Source of the DNA: Macrophomina tecta
Lineage: Eukaryota > Ascomycota > Dothideomycetes > Botryosphaeriales > Botryosphaeriaceae
Direction: 5' to 3'
Assembly: GCA_024180945.1 (NCBI GenBank)
Contig: JAKSGN010000006.1
Location: forward strand, 682,001-746,000
DNA: 64,000 nt
Positions within the stretch are counted from its first letter, which is position 1. The number at the start of each line of letters is the position of its first letter. The notes below the pieces were generated by a model that worked only from the letters and a program-made list of their open reading frames with translations, searched no databases and was not told the DNA's origin. Position numbers and translations under genes: made by a program. Positions 11,519 through 21,718 of the stretch are shown one piece after another.

Positions 11519-12003
11519 CTAGTTACTGTTCGCTGCTGTAGCGCTGCCGCAAGTGGAATGGGCACATTTGTCTGTGGTAATAGTCTTAAAAAAATGGCTG
11601 GCTTTGAGTTTACCAATGGGGAGCGTATGCTTACGGTCCTCGCAGCATTCATAAGTGGACCCAATGATCCTAGCTGTGCACCCGGATTTCGCGCACTTGT
11701 CTAGAGCGGGGTATTGCTTAACCTCGTTTCTTCGCCTTTTACTAGTAGGTTCTCGGGAGTTCTTACGGGCACTGCAGTAGTCATAGCCACTGCGCCGTTC
11801 CGACGCGCAACTTCCATAATTACACAAATCTGATCCAATTCAGTTTCTACTAAGCTTGTACGCGAGGTCCAGACTTACGGGCGGTGCAGTAGTTGTAGCC
11901 TTTTCGTACGTCTGAATCACATTTGCCGGATAAACATTTCCCTGAGAGAAGGCACTGGAGTCAGTACACGGGGTGTATGTCCCCTCAGAAACTCACTTGG
12001 CAT
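11519..12003 (-). CDS. Small protein of repeated Cys-Cys-Cys-His fingers, one finger per exon
   Basis: Five exons (12003-11997, 11941-11879, 11829-11767, 11700-11635, 11571-11519) sum to 252 nt and encode 83 residues. Three tandem units have the form Cys-x3-4-Cys-x9-12-Cys-x2-His (for example KCLSGKCDSD then GYNYCTAH), followed by a fourth half-unit with two Cys. The unit resembles the short CCCH fingers seen in repeat arrays of oomycete and fungal proteins and may bind zinc. Every intron is phase 1. Introns 2-4 interrupt the finger's last ligand codon: exon ends in C, the next begins AT or AC, and splicing creates CAT/CAC (His). Internal exons are 63, 63 and 66 nt, each carrying one unit. 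The ATG lies in a 7-nt first exon; a further upstream exon cannot be excluded. No signal peptide is seen. Function unknown. Confidence 0.7.
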
Positions 12004-13993
12004 CCTGGAGAGTTTAAAGAGGATACCTAGGAGGCTTGTGAGCTCTTTTAAGCTGAGATGCTTCGGACGCTCCTGGCTACTCCCCTCGGGCGATGTATGG
12101 TAGCTTGAATTTCAAAAGCCTTACCTCAGATCTCTTTAAATGCGTCGAGGCCGCTGCCCTGCGTGGCATATGCTCGCCTCATTATTTCTTTTTTTTTTTT
12201 ACTCGCGTAAATCGGGCAACGACGGAATTGTTAGCCTAGGCAACCGTGGCAACGGACGGAAGTTCTCATTGGCCCTTGGCAGGCGGGGCGTGGAACAATC
12301 TCTTATACGAATGATTTCAGCCTTGCATTCCTTCTTCTACAGCTGTCATCATGCTGCAGTCCGCTGCGGATGTGGAGAATGTATCCGATGAGGGATTGCC
12401 GAAAGGAACGCCATCGTCAGAGAAAGGTCGCATGCGACCAATGACCTTGTTCTAGCCCTCACGAGTGGGATATTGGCAATCACATGAAGTACGAATGCTT
12501 CAAGACGGTCATACGAGGCTGCTGACTGAAGAGGCCTCCCTTGGCGCTTGTTCATGCAGGGATCAGTGCTGAAGGCTGCGAGCAGGCACTCATGTAGTAA
12601 CTGAAGCATTCGTTCAGATATGGGCACATTCAGCGTTTCTTGCAACTCGCATATCGATCGATACCCCAGCCAACACAAATGTCTATCTTGCCAAAGCCTA
12701 CCTGTTAGTCTTTGGCTGGATGACGGTCAGGCGACTGGAATTCTGCATCTGGGAGTAGAATTGCATATCTGTTTACTAGAGCACCGATTATGACACCGCC
12801 GATCTTCACAAGTGGCTCAGCTCCCTATCACCAGTTGCAACAGTTATGCCCCGTGCTTGCAAATAACTATACCCATAAGCTCTGAGCATGTTCTGAAGTT
12901 GGCTCTTTTTTGGATGTAGAAACATGTATACAGAGAGCACTAAGCGGTAAGTAGGCTATTAGCTACGGTCAATGTCATGAATCAAGCTTTACCGCAATAA
13001 GGCTACCATATCATCACCGCTGTAAGCTATGCCATCCATTGGACCATACCTATAGCGGTCGCCAACCACATTACGGCAACGACGAGTGTATTTGGTGATG
13101 GCTTGCCAGAGTCAGCGTTTTCCTCAAACAGTTGCAAAATGACCCAAACCGTTGCGCCAACAGGCACCCAGACTTCACCATACGCCCGCATTTTGGAGGG
13201 GCCGATACCATCGACTTACCCTCAGTGACAGAGAAAACCGTGTTGCAGGTATTATATTTGAAGTTGTCCCCAATATTCGACTTGCCTTCGAATCGACATC
13301 TTCCAGCTCGGGGGCCATTCCTCTAGCGTCGACAGTTGGCTATTGCCGGTGGCGAGCATCCCAACGAGTCCAAAGGCTTCCATGACGCTGGGGCGGCGGC
13401 CATGCCATTTAGATCCCGCTGGGAATTCACCATTTGACGTTGTATCAGAAGCCTTGATTGTTTGCCTGGACCTGTCGTAGGATGATCGTTCGTGTCCCTA
13501 GCGGATCAGACCAAGACTCTCGCACGTGAATCCAACCTCAACATAACTATCGTCCATGCATTGCTTGCATGCCAAGTTGAGACCAGTATGCGCCACGGCG
13601 CAACTGAACAACGATCGCCTACTCTCCAAGATAAACAGGGGGAACTTGCCGTGAAGTCTTACGGAGGCCCGTTCCCGGCGTGGAACGCGGCAAACGTCAA
13701 CCCCGCTTTCACTATTTCCGCAACGGTCGCTGTCCGGATCGACGACCTTCCTATTGTAGAGCTTCCGCCCCATCATGACATACGAGGCCGACCTTTGCCT
13801 GTGCTAGCCTAGCTATGACGGCTTGTTGTCGCTCGTACTTCAACAAAGCGCATCCCCTGGCATCCGACGCGTTTCTCTCCCATGGATCCGGTTTCGAGAC
13901 ATGTTTCTGCCCTGAAATCAGCACGCGCACATACTCATATGCCTTTTCGCAGGCCCCAGTATCCACGTAGCAATTCGCAAGTCAACGCTCGCC
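12004..13993. other. Gene-poor region with possible gene relic
   Basis: There is no intact gene. On the minus strand, 13215-13027 reads as a protein-like hydrophobic segment (VWVPVGATVWVILQLFEEN, then VVAVMWLATAIGMVQWM) ending at a stop, and stretches between 13215 and 13400 also read sensibly in shifting frames. This may be a decayed membrane-protein gene, but no family is recognised. The right end serves as promoter for the fucosidase. Confidence 0.35.
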
Positions 13994-15520
13994 ATGGCAA
14001 ATCGAACATCGTTGCTCGCCAGCGCCCTAACCTGCCTGTTCGCCGCGACGACATCCGCGCAGGCGCCACCACCACCACCACCCAGCGCGTACCTGCAGAC
14101 GCCTTCCCCGCGCCAACTCGCATGGCACGACCTCTCCTACTACGCCTTCGTGCACTTTGGCCCCAACACCTTCACGAACGAAGAATGGGGCCTGAGCCAA
14201 AGCCCGCCCGACGTCTTCGCGCCCGCCGCCCTCGATACCGACCAATGGGCGTCCACCTTCGCCTCGGCCGGCATGGCGGGCATGATCCTGACAGCCAAGC
14301 ACCACGACGGCATGGCGCTGTGGCACACCAACACCACGACCTACCAAGTCGCCAACGGCGCCTGGGCGCGCAGCCGTGCCGCACGAGGCCTCGACGCCGA
14401 CGTGGTGCGCCTGGCGGCGGCGTCGGCGAGGAAGTACGGGATCAAGTTCGGCGTCTACCTCTCGCCGTGGGACATCCACCGCGACCCGGCGATGCCGAAG
14501 CCCAGTCTCACCGGCACGGTGTACGACGAGCCGCAGACCTTCGGGGACGCGTCGCCCGGGGATTACAACGAGCTGTACGCGCAGCAGCTGACGGAGCTCG
14601 TGACGATGCGGACGGTGGACGGCGAGCAGGTTGAGCTGTTCGAGGTGTGGCTCGATGGCGCGAGCGGCTCGGATACGGTGCAGACGTTTGACTGGACGCG
14701 GTTCCGGGAGATTATTCGCGCTGACCAGCCGCAGGCGGTGTTGTGGGGGCACCAGGGCGTGGATGCGCGGTGGGTGGGCAATGAGGATGGCGTTACGGTG
14801 CCGACGAATTGGCACACCATCAGCCGGACGCAGGATGACGAGCGGTACGGCGAGAGCGAGCTGCAGACCGGTGTGCGTGATGGCACGCACTGGACGCCGG
14901 CGGAGGCGGATGCGCGGATCCGAGATGGCTGGTTCTATCATGCTGATGAGCAACCAAAGACGGCGGATGCGCTGATGGACATGTATTTGCAGTCCGTGGG
15001 CCGGAGCGTGAGTCTGCTGCTCGATGTGCCGCCTGACACCACGGGCAGGATCGTTGCGGAAGATGCGGACATTCTCCTGCAGTTCAAGGCCCAGCGGGAC
15101 ACCTTTCTCAATCGCAACGTGCTCACGCCGGGGCTTGCTGTGAATGCGAGCAGCGTTCGCGGCGGCAATTCGACGCTCTATGGCCCAGCCAATGTGCTTG
15201 ACGGGAGTAGCGATACCTACTGGACCATGGACGACGGGGAGACGGCCGGCTCTTTGGAAATCGACTTGAGTGGAAACTACAGTGTCGACGCGTTCATCAC
15301 ACAAGAGCACATCGCGCTGGGCCAACGCATCGGCGGATATGCTATTGATGTGGTTGTGGATGGCGCGTTCTCGACGGTGGTCAATGGCACCTCTCTTGGG
15401 TACAAGCGTATTGACAGATTAAGCTCGCCTGTCCAGACGAGCCGCATTCGTCTCCGCATCACCCAGGCTAATGCTGTGCCTTTGGTTAACAAATTCCAGG
15501 TGCTTGGAGAGCCGGTATGA
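13994..15520 (+). CDS. Secreted alpha-L-fucosidase (GH29) with C-terminal F5/8-type domain
   Basis: This is a single uninterrupted frame of 508 residues. The first ~22 residues are a signal peptide, followed by a short Pro run. The catalytic GH29 barrel starts with WHDLSYYAFVHFGPNTFTNEEWG, then LTAKHHDGMALW and FGVYLSPWDIH; the likely nucleophile is Asp221 in EVWLDGASG. The composition is closest to the GH29-B, alpha-1,3/4-fucosidase-like branch (plant AtFUC1-type), which is an inference. Residues ~375-508 form a discoidin/F5-8C-like jelly-roll (SLEIDLSGNYSVDAFITQEH, near the end RIRLRITQA). The enzyme should release fucose from glycans outside the cell. It is intronless and GC-rich, unlike most neighbours, which might indicate transfer or simple intron loss. 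Several N-x-S/T sites are present. Confidence 0.9.
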   Translation: MANRTSLLASALTCLFAATTSAQAPPPPPPSAYLQTPSPRQLAWHDLSYYAFVHFGPNTFTNEEWGLSQSPPDVFAPAALDTDQWASTFASAGMAGMILTAKHHDGMALWHTNTTTYQVANGAWARSRAARGLDADVVRLAAASARKYGIKFGVYLSPWDIHRDPAMPKPSLTGTVYDEPQTFGDASPGDYNELYAQQLTELVTMRTVDGEQVELFEVWLDGASGSDTVQTFDWTRFREIIRADQPQAVLWGHQGVDARWVGNEDGVTVPTNWHTISRTQDDERYGESELQTGVRDGTHWTPAEADARIRDGWFYHADEQPKTADALMDMYLQSVGRSVSLLLDVPPDTTGRIVAEDADILLQFKAQRDTFLNRNVLTPGLAVNASSVRGGNSTLYGPANVLDGSSDTYWTMDDGETAGSLEIDLSGNYSVDAFITQEHIALGQRIGGYAIDVVVDGAFSTVVNGTSLGYKRIDRLSSPVQTSRIRLRITQANAVPLVNKFQVLGEPV

Positions 15521-16306
15521 TTGAAGTTAATTTAGCAGCACCATGCTCCTCCGGATATATTCTAAGTGCCACTGATGATTTGCACGTGCGGTGAATCTAA
15601 GGGCAAGAGACTGTGTATCGGCAGCGGTCTGCCTAACTGTCACGGCTGCCAATCTCGAATATCCTGAGGTGTTTGGGTAGCTAAGGAGGCTAAAGGAAAC
15701 TGTGCCGCTTTGATTAGTTCATTAGTGAGCCATTGTCTTGCTGAAATCGAAGACGACAACCCGCCAGAGGATAGATTTTCTCTTTTCCAACCTGCTCGCC
15801 ATGTGGAAGGATCCAATACGTGGCTGTCAAAAGAGTCCCGCCTTCTGGACTTTTATGCCTCAGGAAACAAACCTTTTTAGTGAGCGAAGATAGATAATCA
15901 TGTCTGCATGGGGCAATGGCTCTTTGATATGCAGCACATACATGCGTGAGTGGACGTCGGGTTGGCACGAAGCGGAAGACTTCCGCGAGCCGGCAGGCCA
16001 AACACTCTCCCACTTATGCACCAGACCCTGGCCTGACCGCTGGTGGACGCGATACGTAATATGACGAGACGACTGGAACAGAATCGAAACGGGCTTTGAC
16101 GGATGGCAGCGGGTGGGAGTGTGCGGGGGAGGGCGGACAAGATATGGGCCTCACATAGCCGCCGCTAACGGGCCGTCTTCCGTCTGAGCTCAGAGCAACC
16201 CATCCTCCGACACGGGGAACACGGCCCGCCCCAGCAGCCATTATAAGTCACCGTTTCTCCCCTTCAAACGACAGAATATCTCTGGAGAGCTAAGCCGCTC
16301 GTCAAG
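15521..16306. other. Intergenic region, promoter side of the P450
   Basis: No gene is seen. It contains the 3' flank of the fucosidase and the upstream region of the P450, with a TATA-like element near 16241. Confidence 0.6.
16241..16247 (+). promoter_or_regulatory. Possible TATA element of the P450 gene
   Basis: The heptamer TTATAAG lies 60 bp before the P450 start codon and is followed by a pyrimidine-rich stretch (tttctccccttc), a common layout for fungal core promoters. No experimental start site is known. Confidence 0.35.
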
Positions 16307-18222
16307 ATGGCGTTGATGCTCGAGCACGCAACACGTCTCGCGACAATCCCCGCATACGTCGCGGGCGCTGCGGCGGCCGCCATCATCCTTTATGTGAGAG
16401 AGCAACCATCCACGCGCGTAACGCCATTGGCCGGATTGAGGTACTAACAAAACCACCGCAGCTCACAGTCCTCTCGATCTACCGTCTCACCTTCCACCCA
16501 CTCGCCCGCTACCCCGGCCCCATCCTGGCCAAAATAACTCCTTGGCGCGACGTCTACCATGCCTGGCTCGGCGACAAGCATCTCGACTTCTATGCCTTGC
16601 ACCAACGCTATGGTAAGACACCACAACCACAGCCGCTACGATCACGGAAAACCCCTCCCCCCTTCCACTTACTAACACTTCCTAACACAGGCCCCATCGT
16701 CCGCTACGGCCCCAACACCCTCTCGCTCAACGATCCCGCCGCCCTCAAAGCCATCTACGCCCACCGCGCCAACACGCGCAAATCCGACTTCTACCTGTCC
16801 TTCCCGGCTGCTCCGGGCGTCTTCTCGACGCACACGGCGCTCGACCGGGCCGCGCACGCGCGCAAGCGGCGCGTCATGAGCCACGCCTTCTCCGACGCCG
16901 CACTGAAGGGCGTCGAAGAGTACGTGCTGGGGCACGTGCGGGCGTACGTCGCGAGGATGGCTGGAGGAGGAGGAAAGCGGGAAGATGGCGGTTGGACGGA
17001 GGCGCGGGATGTGTCGGAGTGGAGCTCGTGGCTGGGATTTGACGTGATGGGAGATTTGTCGTTTGGCAAATCTTTCGGCATGCTGGAGGGAGACGTGCCG
17101 GAGAACAGGGAAGCGGCGTATTTGCTGACGCAGGCGGCGAAGAGGCATAATATCGTGAGTGTTCCCCTTTACTTTTTTTTTTGCGTTCGAGTAGGAGGAG
17201 CCATGGTTGCTGATGCTATAGACAAAGACCGGGCCGATCCCATGGCTGCACCAGTCTGGCCTCGACCGCATCCTGTTCCGGAAGATCAACCAGGACCGCG
17301 ACAAGTATCTGGCCTTCAGTCGCAAGCAGGTCGGCCAGCGCACCCAGAGTGACGTGTGGAAGTCGGACCGCAAGGACTTTTTCTACTACCTGCTCAACTC
17401 CAAGGATCCAGAAACTGGCGAAGGCTTCGGCAAGGCAGAGCTTTGGGGCGAGAGTAACACCCTAATCATCGCTGGTATGGCCACCTCCCCGTATCCCAGC
17501 TGCTGAAAGACGTAAAAAGACGACACGAAGGAAAAGAAAAACAACTGACCCAGAATCCCCTTCTAGGATCCGACACCACCTCCACGACCCTCACCTCCAC
17601 AATCTTCTACCTCCTTCACAACGCCTCTGCCCTCGCCCGCCTGACCCACGAAATCCGCAGCGCCTTCCCTACCGCCGAATCCATCCGATCCGGACCTGCT
17701 CTCAACGCGTGCACCTACCTCCGCGCCTGCATCGATGAAGCCATGCGCATGTCCCCTCCAGTTGGCGCCTTGCTGCCGCGCGTCGTCCTGTCCGGGGGCT
17801 TGGACGTCCTCGGACACCACATCCCTGAGGGCGTTGGCGTCGGATCACCCATCTATGCACTCCACCACCACCCTGACTACGTCCCGGACGCCTTCTCGTA
17901 CAGGCCGGAAAGGTGGATCGTCGATGAGAATGAGGGCGGCCAGGACGCGGTCGCGAAACTGCACAGCGTGTTTAATCCGTTTAGTATTGGGCCGCGCGGG
18001 TGCATTGGCAAGCCCATGGCGTATTTGGAGTTGAGTTTGGCGCTGGCAAGGCTGGTGTGGGCGTATGATATGAGATTGGCGCCTGGTGAGCTGGGAAGGA
18101 TTGGTGAGGGTAGGAAAGGCCTGGGTAGGGGCAGAGAAAGACAGGGTGAGTTCCAGCTGGAGGACATTTTCGTGAGTAATAAAGTGGGCCCGATGGCGGA
18201 GTTTAGGCCACGGTTGGAGTGA
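16307..18222 (+). CDS. Cytochrome P450 monooxygenase
   Basis: Five exons (16307-16393, 16462-16612, 16691-17154, 17222-17474, 17567-18222) encode 536 residues. An N-terminal membrane anchor is followed by the usual RLTFHPLARYPGPILAK hinge and a proline-rich start. Other landmarks are the oxygen-binding I-helix motif AGSDTTST (split by the last intron), the ExxR motif EAMR, the YRPERW segment, and the haem loop FSIGPRGCIG with Cys464 as the iron ligand. All essential P450 features are intact, so this should be an active ER-bound monooxygenase working with a P450 reductase. The general style resembles fungal benzoate-hydroxylase-like and secondary-metabolism P450s, but the substrate is unknown. 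It ends 78 bp from the end of a Zn2Cys6 regulator gene on the opposite strand, which could control it. Confidence 0.92.
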
Positions 18223-18300
18223 TGACGATATGTAAATACGAAGTTATGCTTTTCTAAGAGATTTGGTGTTAATGTGGAGAGGTTGTTGTGACAGAATGCT

Positions 18301-20550
18301 TCAAAGATTGCCTTGGTCCCACCACTCAAAGGAAGCACCCAAGACATCGTCGAGAAGGGTCGTCTGTAAAGATTGCTCGAACTGCCGAATTTCAGACGGA
18401 AGGTCACTATGGGGCTCTGTGTGAGAGTCCGGCGTCATTTGAGCTTGAATATCCTGTATCCTCGTCTCCTGAGCTCTGGAGGCTGGCCGGCTTGCTGAGG
18501 CGGTCTCGAGCGCTACGACAGGCTGATATTTCGTTAGACTCTCCAGATTGTGTGGCCGTCTCGCGTGCTCAGGCAGCAGTGATTCGCTGAAGAGAGATTG
18601 CTCGGGAGGAGAACACGAAGCGCTTATAGCACTATAACGGAGGAGGGTCCAGAGGATATCAGCCCTCTCACTGGAGTTATCCGTGTTCGTTCGAAGCTGA
18701 GTAGTCGTGCTTCTCTCGAGATTTTGCAAGAGCTGACCCTGATCTACAGTCAGAATGGATACGCCACAAGAATCCAGGGCCTCACCATTTGAGCCGCAAT
18801 AGGCCAAACCTTGCCAATCTCCCTGACGAATGCCAGGCATTTGATGAACTTATCGCGCGCATCTCTCCTAGCCTGTGTCTCGGGAGAAAGACGATAGTGA
18901 TCAAAGATGGTTGCAGCAACAGTGACCGCATAAGCAATGAGTGGGTCTGTCACTGCGTAGCCAAATTCCTTGGCAACGCTTGTGAAACGGAATGCCCAGT
19001 AGGAATGCAGCTTGGCGAGATCCGCCGTCGTTTGCTTAAAAGTCCTTGGAGAACTTTCCTTGATTGGCTCCAGCCTGATTGCTAGAAGGAAAGGGTGGTT
19101 AAGAATGCATAGGATGGCATGGTACGTAAATTGAATTGAGAACCAAGGTGCCCAATACGCCCTGTCATCCTTGAAGTTGCCAGAAGTGTGCTCGGAGAAG
19201 CGATGTTCATCCGGGAACTGCGACTCATATTCCATCAGCGCGGAGACAATGGAGCCATACTCAGAATCTCCAGTCCATAAGCTTTTGCCAGCCTCACAAT
19301 TTGACTGGGCGGCAAAATGCTGCACCTTCTCCAAGATGTCATATAGTTTGATGTTATTCGATATGACGATCTCACCCTCAGAGACTGGGGACTCAGGCGA
19401 GTGGAGCAGTGAAGCCGTCGCACCGGGGAAGCGGCAGGTAACTATGGGTAGTTTGGGGCTCGATCCTGTCATGCGTCCAAGAATGTACAACGACCAGGCG
19501 CACCGTCGGCGTTCTTCAAGCTCGACAGGCGGTACATTCCATGCCGGCTCTTCTGTGAGTTTAGAGTGTTGAGCCAGCCACAGCGCAAGGTCCAGATGAA
19601 GCCAGGAACGGTCCTTCTGGCCGTCTTGGTTTGTCAGTATACCGCAGTTCATGTATGCATTGAGGCCTACCAGCAAATTCCCAGAAGGATAATAGGCACA
19701 AGGTCTGAATAGTAGACAGACCAACTCCTCCATTGCCCAATTTCTTGGTGACCGAATCACTTGCTTTCTTGGCGTATTCAGTTGAAGACTCAGTTACGAA
19801 AGCGGTATCGGGTCGGCTAGGAAGCTGTACTGCGATAGCAAGGACTGCATTGAGCAGTTCCTGATCTCGAAACTCGTACGTCCCGGCGAAGTCTGCGCCG
19901 AAGAGGGGCAAGGGTTGGTAATTGCAACGCTCGTCGTACAGCATCATGAACTTGTCCATTACATGTTTTGGTGGAAAAGCACTGGCTGCGGATTAGCATA
20001 TCGCATCCATCAAGGAGGATCAACTTTTTGCACCTCGGACTACGTGGAGTGGTATCCTGGGATGAATGTACGGACCATGCCCTTGGCGGAGCAGCATGTC
20101 CTCCCTCGGAAACGTGACGCGGGGGTTGGTAACTAGAATGAGCACCAGTAAGCCTCCATCTCTGGCAATTTGAATGCCACAAGCTTACAACTGGCCACTG
20201 AGCATCATGTCCATTTTGCTCTCGAGACTCCGCAGGCGCTCGCTCTGGCAGCCAATTAGAAAGCGCTCAGGATACTCGACGGGATGCAGGATAAGGAGGC
20301 AACACAAAGCATGACTCACAACAGTTTGATCGGGATCCAATGCTCTGCTGCCATTATCGTAGGAGCAGATCTGGCCAAGCCGGACGCAGAGCGAGCATGC
20401 AGGCTGCTCGCCGGGGCAGCGAGTCTTCTTGCGCCTTGACAGCCGTCAGGTTGCGGTCATTTCGTCAACAACGCAGCGGCAGCAGGCATACCTGCAGCCC
20501 TCACAAGCCTGGCGGGCCCGCTTTGGGGGCCGGGATGAACCGTCAGACAT
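18301..20550 (-). CDS. Zn2Cys6 transcription factor
   Basis: Seven exons (20550-20492, 20434-20320, 20244-20189, 20132-20034, 19981-19671, 19624-18786, 18732-18301) give 636 residues with phases closing exactly. Residues ~16-43 hold the binuclear cluster CxxCx6CxxxxxxCxxCx6C (CEGCRRKKTRC ... CSLCVRLGQIC), split by intron 1 after the second Cys. A short coiled-coil linker (SERLRSLESKMDMM) follows, as in dimeric Gal4-type factors. The middle region has the fungal_trans pattern (LCLLSFWEFA, then SWLHLDLALWLAQ and ERRRCAWSLYILGR). The C-terminus is acidic and ends with Phe-Glu-Trp-Trp-Asp, a likely activation segment. The join of exons 4 and 5 has two nearly equal choices; the one given keeps the frame. 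The neighbouring convergent P450 is a plausible target. Confidence 0.88.
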
Positions 20551-21718
20551 ACTGGCAATCGGCACGGGATGGGTGGTGACGCGGGTTGGAGCGCGTCACG
20601 GCCCGACTTCTGGAAGCGTGAGGGGCGGTGCAGCCGCCAAGGTCTCCATCGTCTTGTGGCAGCGTGCGTGCTGGCGAAACGCTCAATGGCAAGTTGCATC
20701 CACCTCGGTAGCTGGTGGATGTAGAGTCTGCAGAGGGAGTAGCGAAGGCGCGGGTGGGATTCGACGCGTTGAACCGGCCAATTGGGCTGGCGCCATTCCA
20801 AGCGGCAAGGTGCGGCAAATCGCGGGCCTGTTTTCTTCCATCCCGCCAATTCCATCTCCTCTCCGTCATCCACCTTCGCTCTGCACGCCCTCCCCCTCTC
20901 GCCCCGGGCAGCCTCTCGCCTCCGTATCACTTGAGCACATTCGCGTTTGCGTCTTTCAGTCCAGAGCCCCCCCAGTAAGATGGCTGCAGCAAGGGCAGCA
21001 TGACCGCTTATCGCATCCGGACAACAGCGCGTTCCCGGAACACTGTGCGCCCACAGCTGCAGCCTGCCGGTGCGACAGTCTTACCGCCAGCTATCAGCCC
21101 ACCCCCGATGGGCTGAAATACAGGAGGCTGCTACGAATAGCCCGTCCTTTGCTCCCACCCTGGACCCCGGAGCGCTACTGAAACGCTCGGAGTTGAAGCA
21201 GGCATACGGGCGAGAATGCCCAGCAAGACGCGCCTGGGTAAATGTCCCAACTTCGAATGATGCGAAGGCACAGCGCTCTTCTATCTTTCGCCATGACTAG
21301 CCAGTAGAAGGTCGGCGTGAGCAGGCCTGAACAGTAGTCTCTGGCCTCAGCATAAGGAGCTTGCATGCCTTGTCCTATGACCCGGCCGCTACCCGATAAT
21401 ACCCAGATCCCGACCTTGGCCAGCACACTCCCCCCAATGGTGCCGAGTGCCACGAAAGGTTCGCTTCGAGACACTGCATCACACGCATATCTCTCGTCCA
21501 CCCTCACACACGGCTAGGGACCAGTTCTTTCAGCCTCCAGTGGGGTCCAAACGCAAACGCTAATATGGCCCCGCTTTTTCAGCTTCATTCATATGATACA
21601 CATTGTCGTGTCCACATCTTCTATGCCAATCCTCTCGTCCCCTCACCGAAGAAACTTCAGCTTTCATTCTGCCATCTCGGGCTGGCTAGTGACCTGTGGT
21701 CCACAACGCTACCTTGGC
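20551..21718. other. Long divergent promoter region, no gene seen
   Basis: This is the shared upstream region of the Zn2Cys6 regulator (minus strand) and the membrane-protein gene (plus strand). Open frames here lack motifs and splice structure. Confidence 0.6.

Noticed and set aside
14027..15325. 432-codon minus-strand frame inside the fucosidase
   Set aside because: GC-rich antisense shadow of a clearly coding plus-strand GH29 gene; Arg/His-rich composition.
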